Shown here: one piece after another, positions 53,745-62,204 of the stretch
How positions within the stretch are numbered: position 1 is the first letter of the stretch
Layout: every line of letters begins with the position of its first letter
NCBI GenBank assembly: GCA_965601955.1
Contig: OZ271855.1
Coordinates: 1,426,001-1,490,000, forward strand
Reading direction: 5' to 3'
DNA: 64,000 nt
Source: RHLJ01 sp965601955
Lineage (GTDB): Bacteria > Bacteroidota > Rhodothermia > Balneolales > Balneolaceae
Notes under the pieces: generated by a model
Seen by the model: only the letters and a program-made list of their open reading frames with translations
Databases searched by the model: none
Told to the model about the DNA's origin: nothing
Position numbers and translations under genes: made by a program

Positions 53745-54446
53745 ATGCCAAGAATAGCGGTTCTCTCCGATGTGCATGGTAATTTTTCAGCATTAAAAAA
53801 TGTGATTCAGGTACTAAAAAAAGAGCAACCCGATATTTGGTTGTGTTTAGGCGATATCGTGGGATATGGACCTTTCGCTGGAGAATGTATCAACCTTATT
53901 CGTGAAATGGATATGCAAGTGGTAAAGGGGAATCATGATGCTGGTGTAACCGGCGAGTTATCAATTCGGCATTTTAAAAACCCTAATAGAAAATTAATCG
54001 AGCTAATAAAACAAGAACTCTCCAATGACAAGTTAAATTGGCTTCAAGGATTGCCTTATTTAATAGATGGTTCAGATTGGCTAGCAGTTCACGCTAGCCC
54101 TATTCACCCTGATAGATGGGAGTATGTAGAAAGTGCGTTTCGAGCTAGAAATATAATTGAAGAGTTACATCAATCAATATGTTTTCTTGGCCATACACAT
54201 AGACCTGCTTTGATATCAAACCAAATAGGTGTTCAAAAATTTCAAAAGGGGTATAAGTATATTATAAACCCTGGAAGTGTTGGTCAATCCAGAGATGACG
54301 ATTATCGAGCATCTTGTTCTCTGGTTGATACTGATAGTTTTGAATATCAAAATTATAGGATCGAGTTTGACCAGGAAGAAAATCTATCATCGTTAATGAA
54401 AAAGGGCTTTTCTAGAGGTGAAGCCCATCAATTATTACGTTATTAA
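53745..54446 (+). CDS. Calcineurin-like metallophosphoesterase (YfcE/MJ0936-like)
   Basis: 233 residues. All metal-binding motifs are visible: LSDVHGNFSAL, LGDIVGYGPF, VKGNHDAG, AVHASPIHP and LGHTHRPALI with NPGSVGQSRDDD at the end. Cytoplasmic metal-dependent phosphodiesterase or phosphatase; the substrate is unknown. It is divergent from the autokinase gene and may be unconnected to glycan synthesis. Confidence 0.9.
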   Translation: MPRIAVLSDVHGNFSALKNVIQVLKKEQPDIWLCLGDIVGYGPFAGECINLIREMDMQVVKGNHDAGVTGELSIRHFKNPNRKLIELIKQELSNDKLNWLQGLPYLIDGSDWLAVHASPIHPDRWEYVESAFRARNIIEELHQSICFLGHTHRPALISNQIGVQKFQKGYKYIINPGSVGQSRDDDYRASCSLVDTDSFEYQNYRIEFDQEENLSSLMKKGFSRGEAHQLLRY

Positions 54447-54501
54447 ATTCCTAAAAGCTTAATCGAATAATCTTTTATCTTTAAAAATTCATAATCACAC
54501 A

Positions 54502-55038
54502 ATGAGATATCGAATTCTAATCAAGGGTTTGTTCCTACTTTTTCTTTTTAGTTCTGCAATTAAGGCTCAGTCACAACAATTGTTTACCTCTCAACAATTT
54601 AGGCTAGGGGATAGAGTTATTAGAATTGCTGAACAGGGTGAAATTGCTGACTCGATTAATGTTTGGGGGGACATTGGAAGTGCTGGAAGATATCTGGTTC
54701 CTCAAGGTACAAGTCTATCAAAGTTATTATCATATAGTTATGGACCTCGCATACTAAGGGATGGACAAACTGATCTAGACTGGTCCAAAATGAGGGTAGA
54801 AGTAAACATTCAGGAGTACGATGCACAACAGGGGCAGGAACTAATAAAAAAATTTCGATATAGATTCGAGGAGCCTTTTCCTGAAGGGATGACAGAGTTT
54901 ATAGTTAGGAATAATCAAACGGTTACAGTACGGGTTAAGCGTAAGCCATCTTTCAGGGATTACGTTCAAGTAATTGCTCCTGTAATTTCATCCATTGCAA
55001 CTACCATTATTATTATAGATCGTTTATCAGGCAATTAA
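54502..55038 (+). CDS. Small exported SLBB-like protein with C-terminal membrane helix
   Basis: 178 residues. Signal peptide (MRYRILIKGLFLLFLFSSAIKAQ), then a segment at about residues 50-130 similar to SLBB domains of Wza-type export proteins: SINVWGDIGSAGRYLVPQG followed by TSLSKLLSYSYGP. The C-terminus has a hydrophobic helix (VIAPVISSIATTIIII) and a short tail. A Wza N-terminal export domain is missing, so it is not a full exporter. It sits directly before fcl (8-base gap), suggesting a role in glycan export or assembly. Confidence 0.6.
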   Translation: MRYRILIKGLFLLFLFSSAIKAQSQQLFTSQQFRLGDRVIRIAEQGEIADSINVWGDIGSAGRYLVPQGTSLSKLLSYSYGPRILRDGQTDLDWSKMRVEVNIQEYDAQQGQELIKKFRYRFEEPFPEGMTEFIVRNNQTVTVRVKRKPSFRDYVQVIAPVISSIATTIIIIDRLSGN

Positions 55039-55046
55039 AAAATAGT

Positions 55047-56006
55047 ATGAAAGATCAAAAAGTATATGTAGCCGGACATCGCGGAATGGTTGGCTCTGCT
55101 ATTGTCAAAAATCTGAACGAAAGTGGTTATCAAAATATAGTAACTGCTTCAAGTGAGGACTTGGATTTAAGAAATCAAATTGCTGTCAAAACATTTTTAG
55201 AGAAAAATAAACCAGATACTGTAATCATAGCGGCGGCTAGAGTAGGGGGGATTCTTGCAAATAATGAATACCCCTGGCAATTTTTGTATGACAACTTAAT
55301 GATTGAAGCTAATCTAATTAACTCCGCTCATCAAAATGATATTCAAAATTTAATTTTTTTAGGTAGTTCCTGCATATATCCTAAAATGGCACCTCAGCCA
55401 CTCCGAGAAGAATATTTACTTACTGGGCCTTTGGAGCCTACAAATGAATGGTATGCAATTGCTAAGATTATAGGTATAAAATTATGTCAAGCTTTGAACA
55501 AGCAATTTGGGAGAAATTATGTTTCCATGATGCCTACAAATTTGTACGGCCCAAGAGATAATTTCGATCTTAAGACTTCTCATGTATTGCCAGCAATGAT
55601 TCGTAAATTTCATGAAGCAAAAAAAAATGGACACACTCCAGTTACTTTATGGGGAAGTGGTACTCCCATGAGAGAATTTCTCCATGTAGATGATCTAGCT
55701 GAATCCGTTCGATTTGTTATGGAAAATGAGAATAAAGTCGAATATGATTTAATTAATGCCGGAACTGGAAGTGATTTAACCATTAAAGACCTAGCAAAAA
55801 TTATTCAGGAAGTTACAGGGCATCAGGGAGAAATTAATTGGGACTCCTCCAAGCCCGACGGTACACCAAGAAAACTTATGGATGTATCCAGAATGAAAAA
55901 TCTCGGTTGGACCTCTTCGATTAATTTAAGAGAGGGGGTCAAACATACTTACCAATGGTTTTTAAATAATATCGAAGTACTTAAAGAAGTAGAAATAAAT
56001 TCATAA
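55047..56006 (+). CDS. fcl: GDP-L-fucose synthase
   Basis: 319 residues. Short-chain dehydrogenase that turns GDP-4-keto-6-deoxy-mannose into GDP-L-fucose by epimerisation and reduction. VAGHRGMVGSAIVKNL, AAARVGGILANNEYPWQFLYDN, FLGSSCIYPKMAPQPL and the catalytic Tyr in EWYAIAKIIGIKLC are diagnostic. Followed after 3 bases by gmd, the preceding enzyme of the pathway. Confidence 0.96.
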   Translation: MKDQKVYVAGHRGMVGSAIVKNLNESGYQNIVTASSEDLDLRNQIAVKTFLEKNKPDTVIIAAARVGGILANNEYPWQFLYDNLMIEANLINSAHQNDIQNLIFLGSSCIYPKMAPQPLREEYLLTGPLEPTNEWYAIAKIIGIKLCQALNKQFGRNYVSMMPTNLYGPRDNFDLKTSHVLPAMIRKFHEAKKNGHTPVTLWGSGTPMREFLHVDDLAESVRFVMENENKVEYDLINAGTGSDLTIKDLAKIIQEVTGHQGEINWDSSKPDGTPRKLMDVSRMKNLGWTSSINLREGVKHTYQWFLNNIEVLKEVEINS

Positions 56007-56009
56007 TAA

Positions 56010-57164
56010 ATGGCTGATCAAAAAGTAGCACTAATTACCGGGATCACCGGACAAGATGGCGCCTATTTGGCTGAATTGTTGCTTAGCAAAGGGTATAAAG
56101 TACATGGTGTAAAACGAAGAGCTTCTCTTTTTAATACGGATCGAATCGACCACCTTTATGAAGACCCACATGTAGAAAACCCTCAACTTATTCTGCATTT
56201 TGGGGATATGATTGATTCTATGAACTTAACCCGAATCATTCAGGAGACACAACCTGGAGAGATTTACAATCTTGCGGCGATGAGTCATGTGAAAGTGAGT
56301 TTCGATACGCCAGAGTATACCGCTAATGCTGATGGTATAGGTACATTAAGAATATTAGAAGCTGTACGTCTATTAGGGATGGAGAAGAAAACAAGGATAT
56401 ATCAGGCTTCAACATCTGAATTATACGGATTGGTACAAGAAGTCCCTCAGTCAGAAACTACTCCATTTTACCCTCGTTCTCCTTATGCGGTCGCAAAATT
56501 ATATGCTTATTGGATTACAGTGAATTATAGAGAAGCATATGATATGTATGCTTGTAATGGGATTTTATTCAATCACGAGTCTCCACTTAGAGGAGAAACC
56601 TTTGTGACTAGAAAAATTACTCGTGCTGCTTCAAAAATAGCTTTGGGATTGCAGGAGAAAATGTTCATTGGAAATATGGATGCGAAGAGAGACTGGGGGC
56701 ATGCTAAGGATTATGTGGAGGCAATGTGGTTGATTCTTCAACAAGAAAATCCCGAGGATTATGTAATTGCAACAGGAGTGACCACAAGTGTACGTGATTT
56801 TATCAAATTAGCTTTTGATGAAATGGGTATTGAGTTACTTTTTGAAGGAAAAGGTATAGATGAGGTTGGTATTGTTAATTCTGTGAATGAAAAAAAGTTC
56901 AAAGAAGCAACGGGGTTAACAACTCAGAACATAAAATTAGAAAAGGGTAAAACAATAATAGAAGTAGATCCACGCTACTTCCGCCCTACAGAAGTGGAAC
57001 TTTTGATTGGAGATTCTACTAAGGCACAGAAAAAACTTGGATGGAAACCAAAATATGATCTTCAAGGTCTTCTAAAAGATATGGTGAAAAGCGATTTGAA
57101 GCTTTTTAAAAAGGATTTGCATTTAAAAGAGGCTGGCCATGAAATTTTAACGCAAGCAGAATAA
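56010..57164 (+). CDS. gmd: GDP-mannose 4,6-dehydratase
   Basis: 384 residues. Converts GDP-mannose to GDP-4-keto-6-deoxy-mannose. LITGITGQDGAYLAELLL, VHGVKRRASLFNTDRIDH, NLAAMSHVKVSFDTPEYTA, STSELYG and NGILFNHESPLRGETFVTRK are diagnostic. With fcl it makes GDP-L-fucose for surface glycans. Followed after 6 bases by pseB, so the fucose and pseudaminic acid genes are probably one transcript. Confidence 0.97.
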   Translation: MADQKVALITGITGQDGAYLAELLLSKGYKVHGVKRRASLFNTDRIDHLYEDPHVENPQLILHFGDMIDSMNLTRIIQETQPGEIYNLAAMSHVKVSFDTPEYTANADGIGTLRILEAVRLLGMEKKTRIYQASTSELYGLVQEVPQSETTPFYPRSPYAVAKLYAYWITVNYREAYDMYACNGILFNHESPLRGETFVTRKITRAASKIALGLQEKMFIGNMDAKRDWGHAKDYVEAMWLILQQENPEDYVIATGVTTSVRDFIKLAFDEMGIELLFEGKGIDEVGIVNSVNEKKFKEATGLTTQNIKLEKGKTIIEVDPRYFRPTEVELLIGDSTKAQKKLGWKPKYDLQGLLKDMVKSDLKLFKKDLHLKEAGHEILTQAE

Positions 57165-57170
57165 ATAAGA

Positions 57171-58181
57171 ATGTTAAATAATAGATCAATTTTAATTACA
57201 GGCGGTACTGGTTCATTAGGTAAAGCTTTAACAAGACACATTTTCGAAAAATATCCAGATGTAGGAAGGGTAGTAATATTTTCAAGGGATGAACAGAAAC
57301 AATTCCAAATGGCTCAGGAATTTCTTGTGAAAAAATTTCCTCAAATTAGATTTTTTATTGGAGACATAAGAGATTTTGATAGGGTAAAAAGGGCATTAAA
57401 GGGAATTGATTTTGTCATTCATGCAGCTGCAATGAAGCATGTTCCTATCGCAGAATATAATCCAATGGAGTGCATAAAAACTAATGTCTTAGGCGCTGAA
57501 AATCTTATTAATGCTTGCTTGGAAACGGAAGTAGAAAACGTAGTAGCTCTTTCTACGGATAAAGCCGCAGCTCCTATAAATCTTTATGGAGCCACAAAGT
57601 TAACATCTGATAAATTATTTATTGCTGCGAATAATATCAGGGGTTGGAATCCCATAAAATTTTCGGTAGTGAGGTACGGAAATGTAATGGGATCAAATGG
57701 ATCTGTAATCCCTTTCTTTTTGAAAAAAAGAAAGGAAGGAGTGTTACCTATTACAGATCCAAGTATGACCCGTTTTAATATTTCACTTCAAGGTGGTGTA
57801 AATATGGTAATGCATGCTCTTGAACATGCTTGGGGTGGAGAGCTATTTGTTCCAAAAATACCTTCCTATAGAATTATGGATGTCGCTGAAGCTATCGGTC
57901 CAGAATGTGAGAAACCAATAATAGGTATTCGTCCTGGGGAAAAGGTACATGAAGAAATGATTACTGCTTCAGACTCATTTAATACTCTTGATTTAGGTAA
58001 GTATTATGCCATACTTCCGCAGGTGCCCAGATTTAGTATAGAAGAGTTTGTTAGCCATAATAATGCTAAGCAAGTAGAGCAGGGTTTTCAGTACAATTCT
58101 GGTGAAAATGATGAATGGGAAACTATAGGGAGTCTACGTTCTTTAATAAAAGAACATGTTGATCCAACTTTTGAGGTTTAA
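57171..58181 (+). CDS. pseB: UDP-GlcNAc 4,6-dehydratase (inverting) PseB
   Basis: 336 residues. First step of pseudaminic acid synthesis: dehydration and C5 epimerisation of UDP-GlcNAc. ITGGTGSLGKALTRHIFEKY, VVIFSRDEQKQFQMAQ, AMKHVPIAEYNPMECIKTN and STDKAAAPINLYGATKLTSD are the PseB/FlaA1 features, with catalytic Tyr and Lys in NLYGATK. The next gene, pseC, starts 2 bases after its stop. Confidence 0.96.
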   Translation: MLNNRSILITGGTGSLGKALTRHIFEKYPDVGRVVIFSRDEQKQFQMAQEFLVKKFPQIRFFIGDIRDFDRVKRALKGIDFVIHAAAMKHVPIAEYNPMECIKTNVLGAENLINACLETEVENVVALSTDKAAAPINLYGATKLTSDKLFIAANNIRGWNPIKFSVVRYGNVMGSNGSVIPFFLKKRKEGVLPITDPSMTRFNISLQGGVNMVMHALEHAWGGELFVPKIPSYRIMDVAEAIGPECEKPIIGIRPGEKVHEEMITASDSFNTLDLGKYYAILPQVPRFSIEEFVSHNNAKQVEQGFQYNSGENDEWETIGSLRSLIKEHVDPTFEV

Positions 58182-58183
58182 AA

Positions 58184-59374
58184 ATGGAAGTCATTCCTTA
58201 TGGCAGACAACATATTACTGATGAGGATATTCAGTCAGTAGTAGAAACGCTTAAGTCTGAATATTTAACCCAAGGCCCTCGAATAAAAGAATTTGAAGAG
58301 GCTTTTGCTGAATATATTGGAGCAAAATATGCGGTAGCTATATCTAATGGAACGGCAGCTCTTCATCTATGTACGTTAGCTTTAAATGTACAAGAAGGGG
58401 ATAAAGTAATTACAACACCCATTACATTTGCTGCATCAGCGAATTGTATAAGATATTGTGGAGGAGAAGTTGTTTTTGCAGATATTGATCCAGAGACATA
58501 CCTGTTGGATATAAACAATGTTAGAGAGCTATTGGAAGCTTCTCCCAAAGGAACATATAAAGGGATTATCCCGGTAGATTTTGCAGGAAGAGCGATCAAT
58601 TTAGAAGAATTCCGTAATCTAGCTAACGAGCATGACCTTTGGATAATTGAAGATGCGTGCCATGCCCCAGGAGGATATTTCACAGATCAAGATGGTGAAA
58701 CCCAAAAGTGTGGAAATGGTAGATATGCTGATCTGGCAATCTTTTCATTTCACCCAGTAAAGCATATAGCCTCTGGTGAAGGTGGGATGATCACGACGAA
58801 TAGTCAGAGGTTTTACGAAAGACTATTAGATCTAAGAACACATGGCATTAGCAGAAACGTATCAGGTTTTCAAAACTCAAAGGAATGGGCAGTTGGTGAC
58901 TCAATCGGAAGAAATTATCCGGGTTGGTATATGGAAATGCAAGAATTAGGCTATAATTATAGGCTAACTGATATTCAGAGCGCTCTTGGATTGAGCCAAC
59001 TAAAGCGAGCAAATGAAGGGATTGAGAAGAGAAGAGAAATTGCAGAGTTTTATTTTGACGCTTTTAAGAACAAATCATTTGTTAAGGGGCAATCTGGTAT
59101 TGTAGAAGGCCATGCTTATCATTTGTACATATTAGAAGTAGATGATCGAATTGGGCTATACAATTTTCTTCGAGAAAATAAGATTTACGCCCAGATTCAT
59201 TATATACCTTGTCACTTGATGCCCTATTATAGGCAATTTGGATGGACTGAAGGAGATATGGTTCATTCAGAGGAGTATTACAAGAAATGCATTTCTTTAC
59301 CCATGTACCCTACCCTTAGTACGGAAGAACAAAACTTTGTGATCAATAAGGTATATGAGTTCTACGATGTCTAA
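58184..59374 (+). CDS. pseC: UDP-4-keto-6-deoxy-sugar aminotransferase PseC
   Basis: 396 residues. PLP-dependent DegT/DnrJ-type aminotransferase that puts a 4-amino group on the PseB product. PLP lysine Lys193 in SFHPVKHIASGEGGMI; AISNGTAALHLCTLAL and IEDACHAPGG are family motifs. Starts 2 bases after pseB, and its 3' end overlaps pseF by 8 bases. Its product has the free 4-amino group that PseH normally acetylates. Confidence 0.96.
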   Translation: MEVIPYGRQHITDEDIQSVVETLKSEYLTQGPRIKEFEEAFAEYIGAKYAVAISNGTAALHLCTLALNVQEGDKVITTPITFAASANCIRYCGGEVVFADIDPETYLLDINNVRELLEASPKGTYKGIIPVDFAGRAINLEEFRNLANEHDLWIIEDACHAPGGYFTDQDGETQKCGNGRYADLAIFSFHPVKHIASGEGGMITTNSQRFYERLLDLRTHGISRNVSGFQNSKEWAVGDSIGRNYPGWYMEMQELGYNYRLTDIQSALGLSQLKRANEGIEKRREIAEFYFDAFKNKSFVKGQSGIVEGHAYHLYILEVDDRIGLYNFLRENKIYAQIHYIPCHLMPYYRQFGWTEGDMVHSEEYYKKCISLPMYPTLSTEEQNFVINKVYEFYDV

Positions 59375-60038
59375 TAACCTATGCGTAATACCTGCTAGAG
59401 GGGGAAGTAAAAGAATACCTCGTAAAAACATCAAAGAATTCCATGGTAAACCTATAATCGCTTACCCAATTGAAGTGGCTCTGAACAGCGGTTTATTTGA
59501 GGAGGTCATAGTTTCTACAGATGATGAAGAAATTGCGTTGATCGCACAAAATTATGGAGCAAAGATACCATTTTTTCGATCCGTTGAATCATCCGATGAC
59601 ATGGCAACACTATCAGACGTGATAGAAGAAGTAAAGGCTTTTTATACCAATAATGGATTATCATTTGATAATATATGCTGTATTCTACCAACAGCTCCAC
59701 TTACTACAATTGATTTACTTAAAAAAGGATTGAATAAACTGGTCAAGACAAATGCTGACTCTGTGAGACCAGTTGTAGCTTTTGAATACCCGATTCAAAG
59801 AGCTGTAAGACTTGTTGATGGAAAGATGAGCATGCTTGACGAACGTTATTTAAAGACTAGGACTCAAGACTTGGAGCCTGCTTATCATGATGCTGGTCAA
59901 TTTTACTGGATGAAATTTGAAACTGGACTGATAGGTACCAATAAATATGCTTTTGTTATATCTAGCAGTCAGGCTCAAGATATCGATAATTTAGATGACT
60001 GGAGAATAGCTGAGATGAAATACAAAAATATACGGTGA
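59367..60038 (+). CDS. pseF: CMP-pseudaminic acid cytidylyltransferase PseF
   Basis: 223 residues from the ATG at 59367 (an ATG at 59355 is an alternative). Activates pseudaminic acid with CTP, giving CMP-Pse. N-terminal CVIPARGGSKRIPRKNIKEFHGKPII, ILPTAPLTTIDLL and HDAGQFYWMK match the cytidylyltransferases of nonulosonic acids. Stop and next start overlap by one base (TGATG), so expression with the ATP-grasp gene is coupled. Confidence 0.93.
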   Translation: MSNNLCVIPARGGSKRIPRKNIKEFHGKPIIAYPIEVALNSGLFEEVIVSTDDEEIALIAQNYGAKIPFFRSVESSDDMATLSDVIEEVKAFYTNNGLSFDNICCILPTAPLTTIDLLKKGLNKLVKTNADSVRPVVAFEYPIQRAVRLVDGKMSMLDERYLKTRTQDLEPAYHDAGQFYWMKFETGLIGTNKYAFVISSSQAQDIDNLDDWRIAEMKYKNIR

Positions 60039-61225
60039 TGGGAAAGACTATTTTGATAGTGGGTGCAGGACCTGGTCAGGTTCCGGCTATTCTTGAAGCT
60101 AAGAAATTAGGCCTTAAGGTAATTGTCGTGGATAGAAATCCCAATGCGCCAGGTATGGCTCTTGCTGATCATAATTATACAGTTGACATAATTGATAAAG
60201 GTGAAGTGCTCAAAATAGCAAAGAAATACAATATCGATGGTATTTTGACTCTACAGAGCGATCATGGGGTCCCCACAGTTGGTTATGTCAATGATGAATT
60301 GGGCTTGAGTGGTGTGAGTTTCCAGGTAGCAAACTGGTGTAGTAATAAAATTAATACAAGAATTCAGCTTGTAAAAAAGAATTGTGCTCAACCAAAATTC
60401 TTTTTCATCAAGAATAGGGAACAGGCAAAAGAAGCTACTAAAGAGATTGGATATCCTTGTGTTTTTAAAGCTCCAGACAGTTCTGGAAGTAGGGGGGTAA
60501 TAAAAGTAACTGACGAAAGTCAGATTCGTACAGCTATTAAAGAGGCCTTTAGCTATTCTAAACAGACTAATATAATAATAGAAGAATTTATAGAAGGAAT
60601 AGAATTTGGTGCACAAACCTTTTCAGTAAACGGAAAGTGTGAGCTGGTTTTAATGCATAATGATACATTATCGGAGCCACCATATATGATTCCTATTGGG
60701 CATTCATTCCCTTTTAGCACACTTAATTCTTCTGAAACTCTAATCGCCATAGAAAAAATAAAAGAAGCGGTTGAAGCAATTGGTATTACTGATGGGCCTG
60801 CGAACGTTGATATAATTTTGGATACATATACCAAAGAAGTTAAAATAATTGAAATTGGTGCAAGAATAGGTGCAACATGCCTTCCTGAACTTGTCTACTA
60901 CTACTCTGGTATTAATTGGGTTAAGGAAAGTATAAAATGCGCCATAGGCGAAAAAGCAGATTTGCAAATTAAGCGAAAACAACCTGTTGCTGCTGTTATA
61001 ATTGAGTCACCTCAGGATGGTATTTTCAAATCTTATACTCCCGTTAAAGAGGATTCAAGTATTTTGGAATTTGAGATTACAGTAAATCATGGTGATGAAG
61101 TATCGAAGCTAAGAAAGGGTACTGATAGGATTGGTAAGGTAGTGAGTAAAGGAAAGAGTAGCTTGGAAGCTGAAAGAAATGCAACTGAAGTAAAGGATTC
61201 ACTTAATATCTTAATAGATGCCTAA
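60038..61225 (+). CDS. ATP-grasp ligase in the pseudaminic acid cluster
   Basis: 395 residues from the ATG at 60038 (a GTG directly before it is the alternative). N-terminal Rossmann-like domain TILIVGAGPGQVPAILEAKKLGL, then ATP-grasp fold: CVFKAPDSSGSRGVIKV (ATP loop), IIIEEFIEGIEFGAQTF, and the metal-binding KIIEIGARIGATCLPELV. The organisation resembles PurK/carbamoyl-phosphate-like and amino-acid-amide ligases that join a carboxylate to an amine. It is tightly embedded between pseF and pseG (8-base overlap with pseG). The reaction is unknown; an amide-forming modification of a sugar amine is inferred from context. Confidence 0.9.
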   Translation: MGKTILIVGAGPGQVPAILEAKKLGLKVIVVDRNPNAPGMALADHNYTVDIIDKGEVLKIAKKYNIDGILTLQSDHGVPTVGYVNDELGLSGVSFQVANWCSNKINTRIQLVKKNCAQPKFFFIKNREQAKEATKEIGYPCVFKAPDSSGSRGVIKVTDESQIRTAIKEAFSYSKQTNIIIEEFIEGIEFGAQTFSVNGKCELVLMHNDTLSEPPYMIPIGHSFPFSTLNSSETLIAIEKIKEAVEAIGITDGPANVDIILDTYTKEVKIIEIGARIGATCLPELVYYYSGINWVKESIKCAIGEKADLQIKRKQPVAAVIIESPQDGIFKSYTPVKEDSSILEFEITVNHGDEVSKLRKGTDRIGKVVSKGKSSLEAERNATEVKDSLNILIDA

Positions 61226-62204
61226 GCAAAAAAATATTTTGATACTTACTGAAGGAGGAGAGCAAATAGGGATGGGGCATATTTCGAGATGTCTTGCTTT
61301 GGCTGAAGGCTTTTTATTAAAGGGTAATAAGGTCAAGTTTATCTTACGAGGAGTAAATATTCCTAAACAAACGTCAAAGCCTAATATCGCTTTTGTGTTT
61401 AAAGAATGGTTCGATAAATCTTTTTTGGATGAATTAATTAAGGATCACTACATTGTAATCGTAGACTCGTACAGGGCCACAAATGATATTCTAAAGTTTA
61501 TTGGAGAGAGATTTTATTTACCAGTTTTTTTAGTTGATTCTACCCTAAACTACTATCCCAAAGGAGTTGTCTTTTTTCCATCAGTATATTCTAATAGGTA
61601 TAAAAGTATAGGTAGTTCCGACTTTATATTAATTTCGGGGAAAAAATATCTATTATTTAACAAGGACTTATGGGGTAGAAAAAAGGTAAAACTCTCTGAG
61701 GAAATAAATAAAGTTGGGATATCTCTTGGACAAAATATTCAGGAAAAGTTAATTACTAAGCTTATTCAATTAATAAATAGTGTTTATCTTAATGTTGAAA
61801 TAATTGTTTTTGGAGAAGGAGAATCATCATTAAAGCATGTCCACTTTTTGGGCTTCCTAAGCTCTGGTAGATATTACAATGAAGTTTTGTCCTGTGATTT
61901 AATGATTGTTAATGGAGGACAATCACTTAATGAATGTTTGCTGATTGGAGTGCCAAGCATATCGTTGATTCTTGCAGAAAACCAAAAAGAAAACTCAATC
62001 GCCTGGCAAGAATTGGAATTAACCAAGAGCGTTGATTATGAATGTTCAAGTTTCGATTCAAGTTTTTCAACCGCGCTTCAATTTTATTCGATAAAGCATA
62101 ATAGAAAGACCTTTTCTAAAAGATCAAGGGATTTATTGAACGCAAGGGGAGCCATTTTAGCCGCAGATGAATTATTAAATACCCTAACAAGTTTTTATCA
62201 ATGA
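61218..62204 (+). CDS. pseG: UDP-2,4-diacetamido-sugar hydrolase PseG
   Basis: 328 residues. Glycosyltransferase-like GT-B hydrolase that releases the sugar from UDP before condensation by PseI. The GxGHxxRC motif is GMGHISRCLALAEG near residue 18, with VVDSYRATN and the C-terminal VNGGQSLNECLLIGVPS. The base composition is clearly AT-rich compared with the window's left half. It overlaps the sulfotransferase gene by 4 bases. Confidence 0.88.
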   Translation: MPKQKNILILTEGGEQIGMGHISRCLALAEGFLLKGNKVKFILRGVNIPKQTSKPNIAFVFKEWFDKSFLDELIKDHYIVIVDSYRATNDILKFIGERFYLPVFLVDSTLNYYPKGVVFFPSVYSNRYKSIGSSDFILISGKKYLLFNKDLWGRKKVKLSEEINKVGISLGQNIQEKLITKLIQLINSVYLNVEIIVFGEGESSLKHVHFLGFLSSGRYYNEVLSCDLMIVNGGQSLNECLLIGVPSISLILAENQKENSIAWQELELTKSVDYECSSFDSSFSTALQFYSIKHNRKTFSKRSRDLLNARGAILAADELLNTLTSFYQ

